Positions 1-12,909 of a DNA stretch of 64,000 nucleotides are shown here, one piece after another; the first letter of the stretch is position 1, and every line of letters begins with the position of its first letter. The stretch covers positions 4,591,546 to 4,655,545 of the forward strand of contig CM075187.1 of assembly GCA_037577475.1 (NCBI GenBank). Direction: 5' to 3'. The position numbers were made by a program, and so were the translations under genes. The notes under the pieces are model-generated. The model had not been told where the DNA came from. It worked only from the letters and a program-made list of their open reading frames with translations, and searched no databases. Source of the DNA: Chaunax sp. Z400. Its lineage: Eukaryota; Chordata; Actinopteri; Lophiiformes; Chaunacidae.

Positions 1-1195
1 GGGGAGAAAAGTGGGAGACGGTTGGGGAATAAATGCTGATTAAACTGCTCGATGTGAAACTGAAGCTGGAGATTCTCTGTCAGGTTCAGTCACTGAATCC
101 ATAAAATATGGTGCGAATACTCGATGCATTTGATGCTTTGTGTGTGCATTTTCGTGCGTTTATTATTCTCAGTCAATGCTAGCAAACATGTATTTGGCAA
201 CACTTTCGTACACTAATTAGATTTGTCACCTTTCCATGAATCGCACTGACACGTTGCACAAAGGGATGACAAGTTTACATTCAGTTATGACACAGGTTTG
301 ACAGCTATTTGGCAACAGTATCGACACGACTGACTAGCACACGTTTAATAGATCAAAAGGAATGTCCTTTTCAGGGTTGGGTCGGTCGACTGCTCTCGGA
401 TCAAAAAGGGCTCAAGTGCTTCTCTATTGTTGACTAAACCCCAATCTTTGTGCTTTGTGTTTGCTCATGCTAAGGTTCAACATTTCCATAAAGAGTCACC
501 ACGGCGTTTGTTAGCCAAGAGAGTCCTGTGGTGACAGACTACCTGCCCGTCTTGTTTGGCTGACCTGTTTTCACGGCAGGGCAAGGAAGGGCTTGTGCTC
601 ACAGGTCTCCAATCCTGTTGAACACAAGGTTATTGTTAAGTACCTGAACCTCCGGTGTCTGGTTCTGTCTTCTCAGAGAAGAAACGGTCTAAATGACATG
701 CTCAGTCAGAAACTGTAGCTAGGACGGATCTGAATCCAACAATAATATAAGATCCAGACTAGGAGATTAATTGCTATGTGTCATGCAAAGCTACAGCATA
801 AGTGGAAAATAAGAGTAACCCTGTTTTCTCAAATATGCTTGCTGGTTAGCCACAGCCGTGTGGGACACATTGACAAAGTGGCCATGGTCAAGATGTATGG
901 TGCTGGACATTTCCCTTCAATGGGCTCCTCTGCGTGGCAGCCATATTGGGCTGGGAGAGTACTGTGTGGCCGCCTGAGAACTTACGTGTTTCCCAGCCAA
1001 CGCGCATCTAAAGAATAACAATTTCACTAGCCATGAAGACCATCCATGGAGCCACGGGGGCCGTGGCCAGAGAGCTCGGCCAAACACTCTCCTCTCATGC
1101 AGCTTTCTATGTACTCCTATAAATACATCTCCTATTTGTATAGAGGCGATATGCATCTTTGGGAAAATACCACAATGTTGACATAAGAGCACCCT
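1..1195. other. Unannotated unique sequence
   Basis: No gene or repeat recognised. The open frames here are short, overlap on both strands and show no domain or splice structure. The base composition is mixed and non-repetitive, as expected for intergenic or intronic vertebrate DNA. Confidence 0.5.
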
Positions 1196-1334
1196 CTACA
1201 CCCCCTCCTCCTCCTTTACTGCCCCCTCCTCTCTCCCTCCAAACTCTTTCTACCCCTCGCTGAACCTTTCACTGCCTGAGAGAGAGGGAGAGAGAGAAAG
1301 AGAGAGAGAGAGAGAAGGAAAGAGGAATGAAGGG
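1196..1334. repeat. Pyrimidine tract followed by GA-rich purine tract
   Basis: A C/T-rich stretch (about 1199-1258) is followed within ~20 bases by a (GA)n-rich stretch (about 1277-1334). The two halves are roughly complementary in strand composition. Low-complexity DNA; no function can be assigned. Confidence 0.7.
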
Positions 1335-1439
1335 AGACTGGGAGTAAAAGAAGTGTCTCTTAAAGGCCTCCACGGTCTTTAAGCCACTATGGTATCCACC
1401 AGAGCCCTCACATACACTCGGCCTCTAAAAGGCTTTTGT

Positions 1440-1800
1440 CCTGTAAAGAGGGGGTTTGGCTAAATTGGGGGTGCTTGTGGATTGGCGGGTGGGATTGGGC
1501 TTGTTGTAGTATATTTGGCTCCCATGTCTCCATCACTGGGATGGAGGACTTTTTTTAAGCTAGAGAATTGAGAGGTGGGGTGTGGAGGGGCTCCATTTTT
1601 GGGGGTAGGGGGTTGGAAATCTTCCAAACAGTGCCTTTTTGCTTTCAAAGAAAGCTCCACTTGTGTAAATGTGCTCTTTGTCCCTTGGCCTATTGTTTGA
1701 ATAGCATTGTGGACTTTTGTGGGAAGCTCATGGGGGCCTGGGGGCCCAGGAGGCCAAAGAGGGCCCAAGGGGGGCTTTGCCTGAATGACTTAGACCCAGG
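1440..1800. promoter_or_regulatory. Candidate conserved non-coding element
   Basis: This non-repetitive, partly G-rich block is quiet DNA rather than transposon. It contains Sox-like cores close together (ATTGTT near 1692, CATTGT near 1706) and G-runs with partial inverted symmetry near 1733-1755. Regulatory function is inference only and depends on conservation in other teleosts. It could equally be unconstrained intronic sequence. Confidence 0.18.
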
Positions 1801-2739
1801 ACGATAGGGATGTGAAGGTACAATTAAGAAATGTTCATACATGCATACACACACAGAGACATGCCTCTACACAAATGCTTAAATGCTAACATATAAAGAC
1901 TGGCCTATGAATAGCAATTTGTAGTATAGCTAAATGTTACCAGAACCGTCTTCCTGAGGGCTATCCTGCTCTACGACCCTCCTCTCTGATAGAACCAGTA
2001 CGAACACAGTCTGCCTCCTCCCCCTATAAAGGGATTTCTTGATAGAGCTGAGGATCTGGAGTCCCTCGCTGCAGCCGATTCATGACTTCCATCTGTCCTC
2101 GCTCTCAAAAGATGCCGGCAGGTGGAAGAGAAGCACAAAGCACGAACACACTGGGGGCTTTACAGAGTCAGTGGGTCAGTCGAGTAAAATGTTTGCTCAT
2201 GTTGTAAAATTGCAGACTCTGAGTACATTAAAAACTCGGACTCCTGACATTTTAATGGATGTGTTACCCCCTGGTAGTGCAGCAGAGATGAGTAACATAC
2301 TTTTAATTTGTTTTGTGACAAATTCCTCATAGATCCGTCTGCATGATGACTGAACACCCCAGCATGCAATTAGGCAACGTGGTTGTAATGATATAAGATT
2401 GCTGCAACAGGTGCATAGATACACAGACCATAAGCAGACTTAAATTCAAATCCAATGAGGATAATCCATTGAGGATAAAGTAAGGCCTAGTAAATCTCTC
2501 CCTTCCATGTCAGGACGGTCTACTTCTCAAGTTTCTGTTGCTCCGCTTTCCGTGTTTGTCTCTCGTAAATCCCCGTCCCAGCTGTACGGCCAAACGCCCA
2601 ACAGTCCCCCTCGTACGTCTACAGCGGCGACTCGCGTCTCCTCTGAGCTCTCCTCTACTGTCATCACCACACATCCTGAGACCTCTTTCTCCTCCTAACC
2701 TCCAGAGCGGCACTCAGGCTTTCTTTCTGGAAGGTGATT
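1801..2739. other. Unannotated unique sequence
   Basis: No gene or repeat recognised. Overlapping short frames on both strands around 2500-2740 are serine/proline/arginine-rich chance frames in a C/T-rich stretch. Confidence 0.5.
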
Positions 2740-2945
2740 GAGCATGGCACCCTGCTCCAGCCCTGTCCTGCTTTGTCTGGGGACGTGTGCCTGTGTCAGG
2801 AACCACAATTAGTGGGGCGCGTCCCCTACCATTAATCACAGAACAGCCCTGGTCTCAGCAGAGGCTGAGTACCTCACAGCTGCACTCGCTGACAGTCTCC
2901 TCAGCATCCGCGCTGGTGGCGGCCACATAAGAGTCTTTATAAGAA
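2740..2945. promoter_or_regulatory. Candidate conserved non-coding element with homeodomain cores
   Basis: A quiet, moderately GC-rich block with an ACAATTAGTG-type site near 2806 and a CATTAATCAC-type site near 2830. These TAAT-family cores are the kind bound by homeodomain factors. No coding frame or repeat is evident. Enhancer function is inferred from composition and motif content alone. Confidence 0.22.
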
Positions 2946-3284
2946 TCAGCATGTTTTGTTATTGTGTGTCTCATTAAGTCATCAACGGCTCAGTTCTGTC
3001 ACACTATATGCACTCACTGTATAGTTACATCATGAATGATTTCATCCAGAAGTGTCACCAGATGGTCAATTAACTATTAATACTTACGCCTGCATTGCTG
3101 TCATTTCAATCATCTTTCAATTTGCAGATGCACGAGTGCATTTCCTACCCTGATCACTGACTACCGACTTTACTGGACTTCTGTCAGACGTCAAGGTTCT
3201 GATCAAACTTTGCACCTTTAAAAGAACTTTTTTGGATCATCTAAAATAGATTAGTCTAAATCGATGGGAGAACATCAGAGCTAC
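2946..3284. other. Unannotated unique sequence
   Basis: No gene or repeat recognised; AT-leaning sequence between a candidate regulatory block and a dispersed repeat. Confidence 0.5.
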
Positions 3285-3905
3285 ACACGAGCCCCTTTAA
3301 AACAGGCATCCTGATATACTGCTGCAACAAAGACCCGTCAATACGCCAGCTTTGATTTTCACACTGAACCGAGGACAGCGCCGACCCATGGTGCATGACG
3401 GCGTTCCCGAAGTAAAAGAGGTGTGACATGGAACGACTATATCACCTTTCATACACAGCCTGTTCATAGTGGGACTGCAGCAGCTTGATTCCACCCCACC
3501 GTTCTGTATGAACACTACGAAGGTGTAATGGTGGCTGTTGTAGTTGCGCCTCTGTGATGGCGGTGAAGGTAGTGACAGCGCCGAATCGTGCATCTGTAAA
3601 GGTGAGGAGGGAGGGCGGGGCGTGGTGTGACGTTATGAGGATGTGCGCTAGTAGCAGTTAGCAGCCAACTCAGTGAAGAGGGAAGTCAAGCGAAAATGTC
3701 TTCAAAAATAGGGGAGAGATGGGTGAGGTGCGGGAGCTCCATGCAATCCGAACAGACGATGAGATCAACAGCCAAGTAACCGGGGAGATAAAAGATTGTT
3801 GTTGCCATGTTGTTTTCATTGTTTACAAAAGCCCTGCTATGTTATACGTCACACCTCTGTTGCTTTCAGAACACCTGTATCCTATTTAAACACACTGGAG
3901 TGGCG
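3285..3905 (+). repeat. Dispersed repeat, TAGCAGTTAGCAGC family, copy 1
   Basis: This stretch shares diagnostic blocks, in the same order, with 27280-27750 and 63355-63960. The blocks are a TAGTAGCAGTTAGCAGC-like segment (about 3648-3665), then an ACTCA..GAAGAGG segment, then GAAAATGTCTTCAAA near 3693. The copy at 63355 also shares GGAGCTC, a GATGA..ATCAAC segment and TGTTGCCATGTT. The copies are diverged, so the family is old. It resembles a non-autonomous DNA transposon known to me from percomorph genomes, but I cannot name the family or fix its ends. Confidence 0.7.
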
Positions 3906-4330
3906 TTATGCTGGCATTATTTCCAAACAAAGCCAAACAAAGGTGGTGTAGAGGAGGGTTTTCTTTGTGGTCTCTGTGTAACAAAGGCTTTACACCGACG
4001 TCACATTGGTCTTCAGCTCATTTTACACTGCTTAATCAAGGCAGGGATGTTGCATCATTCCTCCCCGATGCTGTTTTGTATTAAAGGTATGAATAACATG
4101 GAAAATGGAGAGAATTGTTTTGTTCTGCCTTTAAGCCAGAAGCAGCTGAATTGATATCTGTGTAAAAAAGAGTGAGACGTTACATGTTACATCTCTTTCG
4201 CCAACAGAAATCACTAACTTGTTTGGGTCCGTTTAAAGAAGCAGAGCCGGCGTACAGTTCGTTGTTGTCGTAGTGCTGCAGTATTGTAAAAGCAGCTTTA
4301 GATAAACTCTGCGGCTCGTCTAAATAATGC
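3906..4330. repeat. Possible extension of the same dispersed repeat
   Basis: Sequence after the matched part of copy 1 (for example around 4040-4150 and 4185-4330) looks to me like recurrent teleost repeat DNA, but no second copy inside this window confirms it. The small open frame at 3807-4154 runs across it and is not a credible gene. Confidence 0.3.
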
Positions 4331-4937
4331 TTCACAGCGAAGACATGGAAGCGTGGCATGCATTTTTGCAGAATGCGCCACAGACAGAGGGCAAATATGA
4401 GCCTGACCTTATTAGAAAAAAGAAAAAAAACCCACATCCTCAATTCCCTTTTCATTCAGAGTATTCAGATCAATACTGTGGCAGGATGTTAAATATTTGT
4501 CATGAGACGATCACAGATGAAACGAATCAATGGATGATAGGAGGGAATGAGACGAGGCGGAGTGATGCTTACCTTGCTCCTGAGAGATGGGGAGGGGAAG
4601 GGGAAGGAAAAGATGGAGAGGGATGGAGATTTGTGGCTCTCAGAGGCAGAGATTTTTCTCCTGGGGACTATCTGTTTTATTCTTCTCTGTTTTTTTTTTG
4701 TAGATGGGGGGGGGGGACATCCATGAGGAAAAGGATGAGGAGACTTAGAGGGTGGGGGATGAAGAGATTCCCCCCTGTGAGAATGCATGGAACCGCTGTC
4801 AAGCTGCACTCTTTGTACATCATCGGGTAGTTTGGCTATTTGCCTACCATCCCTGCTTTGACCGAATGCATGAATATAACACATAACACACATATTATAC
4901 CCAGAAATGCAAACATATGAGACCCACGCTATGTCTG

Positions 4938-4940
<3 letters not shown>
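4331..4940. other. Unannotated sequence with a poly-G run
   Basis: No gene recognised. It contains a T-run near 4690, a G-run near 4706-4716 and purine-rich DNA. Open frames on both strands here are low-complexity. Confidence 0.5.
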
Positions 4941-5736
<796 letters not shown>

Positions 5737-5884
5737 AATGTCAGGACATCTCATTGGGCCACAAATTGAGAAAGAGGAGGATGACATGGTGGAGATAGCC
5801 TTTGAAGAGGGCCATTGAGAAGTCATTAGGGTAATGATAATTGGCGCGGTGAATAAGCAAAGAGAGAAAAGAGGGAGGAGAGGA

Positions 5885-5913
5885 TGTGTGTGTGTGTGTG
5901 TGTGTGTGTGTGT
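5885..5913. repeat. (GT)n microsatellite
   Basis: A short, nearly pure GT array, followed by GTCTGTGTT. Confidence 0.95.
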
Positions 5914-6714
5914 CTGTGTTGGTGGGGGTTAACAGATGTAAGGAGGTGATATGTTACAAGTTAATTTGATTGACAGCCACATGTTGGATGGGTGAAGTTT
6001 TGGATGAGCCCATGTTTATGTGAGAAAGCAGAATGACTACGTGTAAAGAGGAGAGCTGGTGTGTGTTGTTTGTGCATGTCAGCAGCCCCGGCTCTCTGGG
6101 AGGAACCGTAGAGCCTGTCCCCTGGTGACTGGGCCTGCTTGCTGGGTGACAGATAGCCCAGGGAGAGAGGGGACACCAGGCTGTTTAGCTGATAATTAAG
6201 GGGGTTTTATCTTAATTTGAGCTGTTACTCTCTATCCTCCTTCTCGTGATTTATGAGTTTCTGGCCCAGCCCTGCTCCCATGCTCTGCCCCTTAGCATTG
6301 GGAACAAGACAAAGGAACCTCTTCTCTCTCTACACATGTAATAGTTGATCATTTACTCCAGTGAAAGTACTAATACCACACTGTAAAAGTGCTGAAGTAC
6401 ATGTAATATTCCAGCGTAGGAGATGTTTAATCAGGGGAAATGCAGAAAACGACCCTATTATGAACATTTATTATATCATTAGATCATTATATTCATGTAA
6501 AAGCATGATTTTCCTGTTGCAGTTTAATTCTCAACTATTTTGTGGATCAATCTTATTTATCTTAATTACCTGATTGGTTGCTTGATTTGTAAAAAATTAT
6601 GAAATGCAATCCAAATCTCAAAAATACTGAAAACAATTTAAAATAATAACAATAAAAGCAGCAAATTCTCACATTTGAGAAACCATGTAATGTTGTGGTG
6701 GTGGATGAAAAAGT
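5914..6714. other. Unannotated unique sequence
   Basis: No gene or repeat recognised. The 3' part (about 6400-6700) is AT-rich. Confidence 0.5.
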
Positions 6715-7700
6715 GCAATATCTACCTCCGCTGAGGAGGAAATGTTTCCTCTGACATTCTTAGTGAACTTGTTTGTTTGTCTGTTAGCAGGATTCCATAA
6801 AAACTACTTGATGGATTTCCTGAGTCTTGGTGGGAGGGTTGGAAGAACCCATTAAAATTTTGGAGTGGACCCGGATTAAGGAGCAGATGCAGGATTATTT
6901 TTTTCCACTGTCTTTTCCACCACTTCCATCTATTACATAAACAACCTGACAGATTCCGATGACACTTTGTAGAAAGTTTGGACGTGTAGCAAGAATGAAC
7001 CAACCAAATTTTGGAGTGGATCTGGATAAAAGACCGGGAAATTTCTACGTTTTTGAACACTGCAAGACAAGGCTTTTCTTTGGGGGGCCTTTTGCCTTTA
7101 TTCAGAAAGGACAGCTGAAGATATGGTGACAGGAAATGGGGAGAGAGAGTGAGGGACTAGACATGCGACAAAGGGCCACGGGCAGGAATCGAACCCACTT
7201 TGTATGTTGGGCGTATGCCTTAAACCACTGTGCTATCTATGCCCAAGACAAGGCTTTTTTTTTCTTTTACTGTTCTTCTACTTGACGGATTACCATCGAA
7301 CTGGGCGGACGGGTGAGGCATGTGCCATGGAAGAAATCTTCAAATTTTGGAGTGGGCTCCGGATAAAGTGACAGATCCATGAATTTGTTTCACTTCCTTT
7401 CTTTAACATTGCGAGCTTTTTTTTCAGCATCTTTATTAATTATGTGTAAACGACTGGACAGATTTTCATGAAGCTTGTTGGAAGAGTGAGGCATATTCCA
7501 AAAATGGAACAGATGGATTTTTGGAGAACATCCAGATAAAAGGGGTGCATCTATGATTTGTTTTTCATATTTTTTTTTCACAGAACCTTGAGGGGCAGCC
7601 ATTATGATGGCACACATGTCTTGATGAAATTTGGATTAAGGTTTATTTTAATTAAAATGGACTTTTGGGCCGGTGCGCTCTACAGAGTGTCCCTCTGGTT
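6715..7700 (+). repeat. Dispersed repeat of ~155-bp monomers, copy A, split by a SINE
   Basis: An old interspersed repeat built from about four degenerate monomers. The hallmark AAATTTTGGAGTGG occurs at 6855, 7006 and 7342, with a weaker version near 7516. Spacing is 151 bp, then 336 bp, then about 174 bp. Subtracting the 181 bp added by the SINE inside it turns 336 into 155, restoring the period. Each monomer also carries a GATTTTCATGAA-like and a GGATAAA-like segment. Related copies lie at 16590-17035, 45301-45612 and 56763-57430. No open frame is retained. Confidence 0.8.
7063..7258 (-). mobile_element. tRNA-derived SINE (AFC-like) with a perfect 15-bp target-site duplication
   Basis: CAAGACAAGGCTTTT occurs identically at 7063-7077 and 7244-7258, bracketing a ~166-bp body. 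Read on the minus strand, the body begins with a tRNA-like head: a box-A-like AGCACAGTGGTTTAAGGC segment near 7232-7215 and a box-B-like GGTTCGATTCC near 7196-7186. A GTGGCCCTTTGTCGCATG segment and a tail ending in GAATAAAGGCAAAAGGCC follow. This arrangement matches tRNA SINEs common in percomorph fishes, of which AFC is the best known. The perfect duplication and intact body show that it is much younger than the repeat it interrupts. Confidence 0.9.
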
Positions 7701-9451
7701 CTGGAGACGGCTATAAAAAGAGAGGAAAGTAAACTCTTAATTTGTACAATGTGCCTTGTATCATCTAGCTGACTGATTGATCTGCCTGCAGTGGTGCAGC
7801 AAGCTCTCACTGCTGGCCTCCATTCTCCTCAGACAAGACCTGCTGGTAATGAATCATATGAGGAAAAAGGGGCTGAAGGTTTAACCTCTCACCGGCTGGC
7901 CCAGGAGAGACATGCAGACATACAGGGCCGTGCAGGATTGAGTTCCTGCGAGGTGGAGTGACCGCAGGCAAGAGTTAACTCGATCTTCAGTTGGGTGGGG
8001 TACAGGGTGAAGAGGAGGCAGAGGGGGGTAGTGCAGGCAAACAATGCACAGCACTGTTCTCAACCTATCACCCCCCGGGGTCACAGAGGAGAAGACATGC
8101 TAGTGCAACCTCATCTCTTCCAGCCACCTCTCTCATAAAGGCCGGGGATTTCTGCAGCGCCCCGGCTCGGATGTTGTTTTTACCCGGATTGTGGGTAGGC
8201 CTTTTGGCCAGGCGTGTTTCATGCTGCACGTTAATAATACCACAGGTATTTGGCCGGAGGGAGGGACCTTCTCACCTCCGCTAAAATGTTAGAGGACAAA
8301 AAGAGTGGAGGCATTCTCGTGAGTGTGTAAGCCAAGACGTCATTCTTTCTGTCTTTCACATTGAGTTGTGTTTATCTAAACTTTTCCTGTTAGTCTACAT
8401 TCACAGATATTCATCAGGTACTATTATTAACACAGTCGTAGTCTTTCTGGGCCTCACAAGTATGCTGCCTGTACAGGCTCTGATACAAGTTTGAAACTAG
8501 CTTGACAAAATTACAGAACGGTAAATTAATCCATAGATGATCTGCTCTCTGTAAGAAAAAGAAACTGACAAGAGGCTAGAAATGACACAGCTGACTTTAG
8601 TCAGAGGACATGTATGTGCATGTATGAGACTGCATGTAATGAGATGTATAATAGGAATTAGTGTTGCCAGGTCTTGTGAGAGAAACAACCGACCAGACCT
8701 ATGGCAACAAGCCCAAAAGAGGCGACTCTTCTCTTTAAAAAAACAAACAGGCAACCTTACCAACAGCAATATGTGAGAGAACGAACACCTGATCATCTTA
8801 TACATGTGACTTTATTTTCATATATGCATATCATAAGCAACCATTATAAAACACTATAATATGTAATTTTACATTTTATATCATTCTCTGGAAGGCGACA
8901 AGTGTGTCTGCTTGATTACGAAACTTTTTAAATCTGATCTAAAACCTTCACATTTCCAGTGCAGGGTTATCTTATTGTTTGCTTGGGTGAGCTACATTTA
9001 CTTTTAACAAGAGAGAGAGAGGCTCACTGCGCTGTCAGTTCATCAGTTTGTCAAAAGAGGAGCAGTTTATGAAGCTATATGAAGAAGTGAGGCGGGGATT
9101 TGAAACTCTATCTCCCACGTTGTCTATTTCTTCTTCTAGGTTCTTTTAGTCTCAAGATTAAATGCATTAGCAGCTATACAGAAAGAGACTTGAGGATGAC
9201 TTCATCCTCATTCTAACCACTGATACTCACATTCTACACAGCTGGAAACTGACGTGATTCTGGCAACATTTGAAGGTATTTATAAATTGATGCATGTTGT
9301 CCCATAACAATGAATTATTTTAGCTGTAGTCTATGATATCAGAACGGCCGTCCTCACCAGTAGATCTATCTGCAGACTAACAGTAGCAACGAGCAACACG
9401 TCTACTAAATGATCCACCCTGGAAATGGTGAGGCACCAAAACTACTGATTT
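7701..9451. other. Unannotated sequence with a small imperfect inverted repeat
   Basis: No gene recognised. At about 8664-8709, GTTGCCAGGTCT faces AGACCTATGGCAAC, an imperfect inverted repeat in a stretch that may be a transposon remnant. The region near 8130-8280 is GC-rich and quiet. AT-rich DNA occupies about 8800-8880. Confidence 0.45.
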
Positions 9452-9500
9452 AGGCCCTGTTCACACAAACAGGAAACGATCCCTGTGCACATTGACCTGG
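9452..9500 (+). repeat. Possible short fragment related to the 18297 element
   Basis: AGGCCCTGTTCACAC followed by AAACGATCCCTGTGCACA resembles the 5' part of the element at 18297-18766, which has AGGCCCCGTTTACATG and later the same AAACGATCCCTGTGCACA. About 50 bp of intervening sequence present there is missing here, so this would be an internally shortened copy. Confidence 0.45.
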
Positions 9501-10923
9501 AAAAACGTCAGGTCTAGTGGAGACTGCACTTTAGAAACAAGCTCCCCCCCCCAAAAAAAACAACAACCCACAACTGATGACTAAGAATATTTGTAAGGGA
9601 TTTTACAGAAAAACAAGCCCAAAGTCTTTTAATATAAGCAGCCTCGGTAGGAATAGGTGTTCACTGCTGGAAGTTCTCCCATTGACCTTTGACCTTTGTG
9701 AGTCAGAAACCTGTTTGTGTTTCCAAAAGGGACCTCCTCTTTTGCTCTTATCTCTTGCTGCTGGGGGGAGGAAGGGCTGCAGGGGAAGTCGTGGTTTGAG
9801 CAAACAGGCACAGAGTCCTCTCAGGGTGTGAAACCTCATCTGTCCCCTCCTACCATCCATCTAGGCTCTTAACTTTCACCCCTGACCCCGTCACACCCTC
9901 CTCTGGGCTCCAGCAACAACAAAAGGAGGAGATTAGGGAAATCGACAGGCTAGGGGAGGATTACTGTAGCTCTTTTCATCTTGGGCTGCGCTCACAGTTG
10001 ACACAGTCTGTTAGCAGTACTTCAACTTAATCTGAGTGTAGTTTACTTTTTTTAGTTTGTGTACTTATCCTAGCCATGGTTTGCACAGAGACTTAACTGT
10101 TGCAACATCCATAGAAATAACAGCTGTCAGTTTCATGTGCTCATGGCTTGTACTATCCATACACATTACATACATTAACACACGTGCAGAATGCATGTGA
10201 TTGAACAGCCCAGCTGAAGGAAATGTTGACAGGTGTTTGCTACTCTCAGTCAACATCACGATGACCAGTGCGCTGCCTCTGCACAGACATCAAACCCACA
10301 CAGGAAGTGGAGAGCCCCAACAGGAAGTCAGCGGATTGAGTGACAGGTGGGCAGGGGAGGCGCCTATAGGGCCAAAGAAGCGGTCACTCAGCAACACCAA
10401 AGAGTGGCAAGTAGTAAGTAAGTTAAAGGATTAAATTAAAGATAAAAAGAAGTATTTTTCTCTCTTGATGGACCACAGCATTAGATGTATGCATACCTGC
10501 GCCTTCCACCAACCTCTGTCTGCTTTCCTTCCCCCCTTTTTAGCCACATAACCCCCCCCCGATTGCCTCGGTTCTCAGGCAGCAAGTCCAAACTATGTGC
10601 TCGACCCTCTTGAAGCACGTCTGCTAACCGTTAAGCCGTTTAGCTCCTAATACCAACAACAAACACTCTTTCTGTGCTGGCCCTGGGCACCGAGCACAGC
10701 GAGCAGCCTGTGAGAGAGGTCAGACAACTCTATAATCGGACTCTACCCATCTGCCCTCTGCTCTCCCACACTGAGCGGCAGGTTGGGCAACTCGGCAGGG
10801 GACTAAGTGGGACATGGGGACACAGATGCCCATTGACACTGCACCATTCATGGAGCTTAAGCCCCAGCGTAGCCACCTAGTGATCTCACAATGAGCAAAT
10901 CATTAAATGATGTGGCATGCTCC

Positions 10924-10951
10924 TGTGTGTGTGTGTGTGTGTGTGTGTGTT
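10924..10951. repeat. (GT)n microsatellite
   Basis: A short, pure GT array. Confidence 0.95.
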
Positions 10952-12859
10952 TATGTGTGTAGAACTTGTGAGCTGGTGTGGATGTGTGAGAGTCGGTGTT
11001 GTGAACATGCATAATTGTGTGAGGAGAGGTGTGTGTATGCCTGTATATTTATGAAGTGCTACTTCAGACATTTAATTTGCCACAGCCTAGTGAATGTGCA
11101 CAGAGGCGTCTCAGTAGATGTGTGCTGTCACCACCCTCTCCACCCCCTTTGCCTCCCAGCATTCCTTCTCCTCCACAAGTCTCCCACCCTCTCTCTGCTC
11201 GTCTTCCACGCTCCCTCCCTCTACCCTGCCCCCACTCCCACTGTTCCTGCACCCCATGCTGGGGCTAATTTTAGAGCTTCTTCCCTGGATCTCAGCATCC
11301 AGCTGGAGGTGTCTCTCCACCCCTGCCTAGCTGAGGAGCATCTCTCATGGATGTGCTCCGCCGAGCGCTCCAACGCTCCTCTGGGGCATGTAAAAGGTGT
11401 GCTGGAGGGGAGGGAAGGTGGAGCTTTGAGGAAAGCGGGGGTAGAGGCAGGTTAGCTCAGAGCTCTCTTTAACCATGCCAAGGTGCCATGGTAACAAGAT
11501 GGTGGATGGGTGATTTTCTCATTCTTTTTCCATTGTTTTTTTTGTTTTTTTTCTCACTCTACTGTTCACCCTATTCACTGGAAGAGTGCTGTTCTCCACT
11601 CAGGAGTGTAAGCTCGCAGGTGATTGGATAAGCAGAGACCCTGGGGATCTATTAGCAGATAGACAGCGCACCAAACAGTGTGGCGAGCACAGTCAGAGAC
11701 AGCGTTTTGGCGGGTGAACTGAAATGGGCCACAGACAGCTGCACAAGCACACACCCAGAACACAATTTACACACATGCATGGGTGTCTGCACTAAATGTG
11801 TCCTCGCTGTAACACTATATCACCCATTATGTGTGTGATTCTGGAGAATGATTGATGTTGGAAAAGTTTCTAGCCCATTTGTAAACCTTTAGTTATTTTT
11901 ATCCTTTCTGTTATTCCCTTTGTGTCTGCGGGGAGCTGTCAATGAGTAGAATCTGCTTTTCAAAATAAAATCCGTCATAACTTAAGACTGAAAAAGAAGC
12001 GAGTCTCTGAACCTGATATCTGTATTGGGTGACACTGATTTCCAAAAACAGACTATGTTGACAATTTAGATCCACGTGAGGAATTTTAGAAGGGGTCACA
12101 AAATGACAAGGTTATTTGGTACTTAGGTTTATTCTTTCAAGATTTTGCTTGATAGAGGACAATATTTGTCCCATATTTTTCAGTTTCGATTTCTTTTAAA
12201 CCACATGGACAAACATATTCTTTTTATGTTAGCGAGCATAAAACACTACTTCCCTCAAAGCAGAGAGGAAAGGAAAAATGTGCCGCGTAAACTTCATGCT
12301 ATCCTTGAAATGAATTTCTTTTATATCACCGCTGTTGTTCAGTATCACAGACTGTAATTGAAACTGGAAGTGTTTTACCAGCAGACAACAATGATCTCAA
12401 TGACCGCTGTGCTGCCTATAAAAAGCAGCGGCAGAAAGTTACTAAACAAACTGGGCAATGTCTCACTTTGTTGTCTGTCCGCCTGGATTTGCTTTCTTGT
12501 TGTTGTTTTTGTCCCTAGCTTTTGGGCCAAATCCTTACATGCAGGCGTTCATTCAGCTGCTCTAACAAGCCTACTGGGGCATGAGCTGAGCTATCTGTGG
12601 GACATGAATCGGACCTGGCCGAGGGCACAAATCACACAGAGAGAAGAAGAGAGACCCTGACAGCAGAGGGCTGCGGCTCAGCTTTCTCCTTCCTCCCCTT
12701 TGCTCCTTGGTGGATTTTCAGCTTTCCCTGGTCTCTGTGCTGCTGCTGAGAGCTCCGTCGGCTTGTTAAAATTAATCTCCATGCAGGACGAGGGAAAAGG
12801 ACAGTTGTTTCTCTTGCTGTGACAGCTCCGAGCTGTACTGAGATCTGTTGGGTCAGGCC

Positions 12860-12861
<2 letters not shown>

Positions 12862-12908
<47 letters not shown>
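12862..12908. repeat. (GT)n microsatellite
   Basis: About 47 bp of uninterrupted GT. Confidence 0.97.

Positions 12909-12909
<1 letters not shown>

Noticed and set aside
7186..7240. tRNA-like box A and box B (minus strand)
   Set aside because: Part of the AFC-like SINE; no complete cloverleaf or discriminator end is evident.
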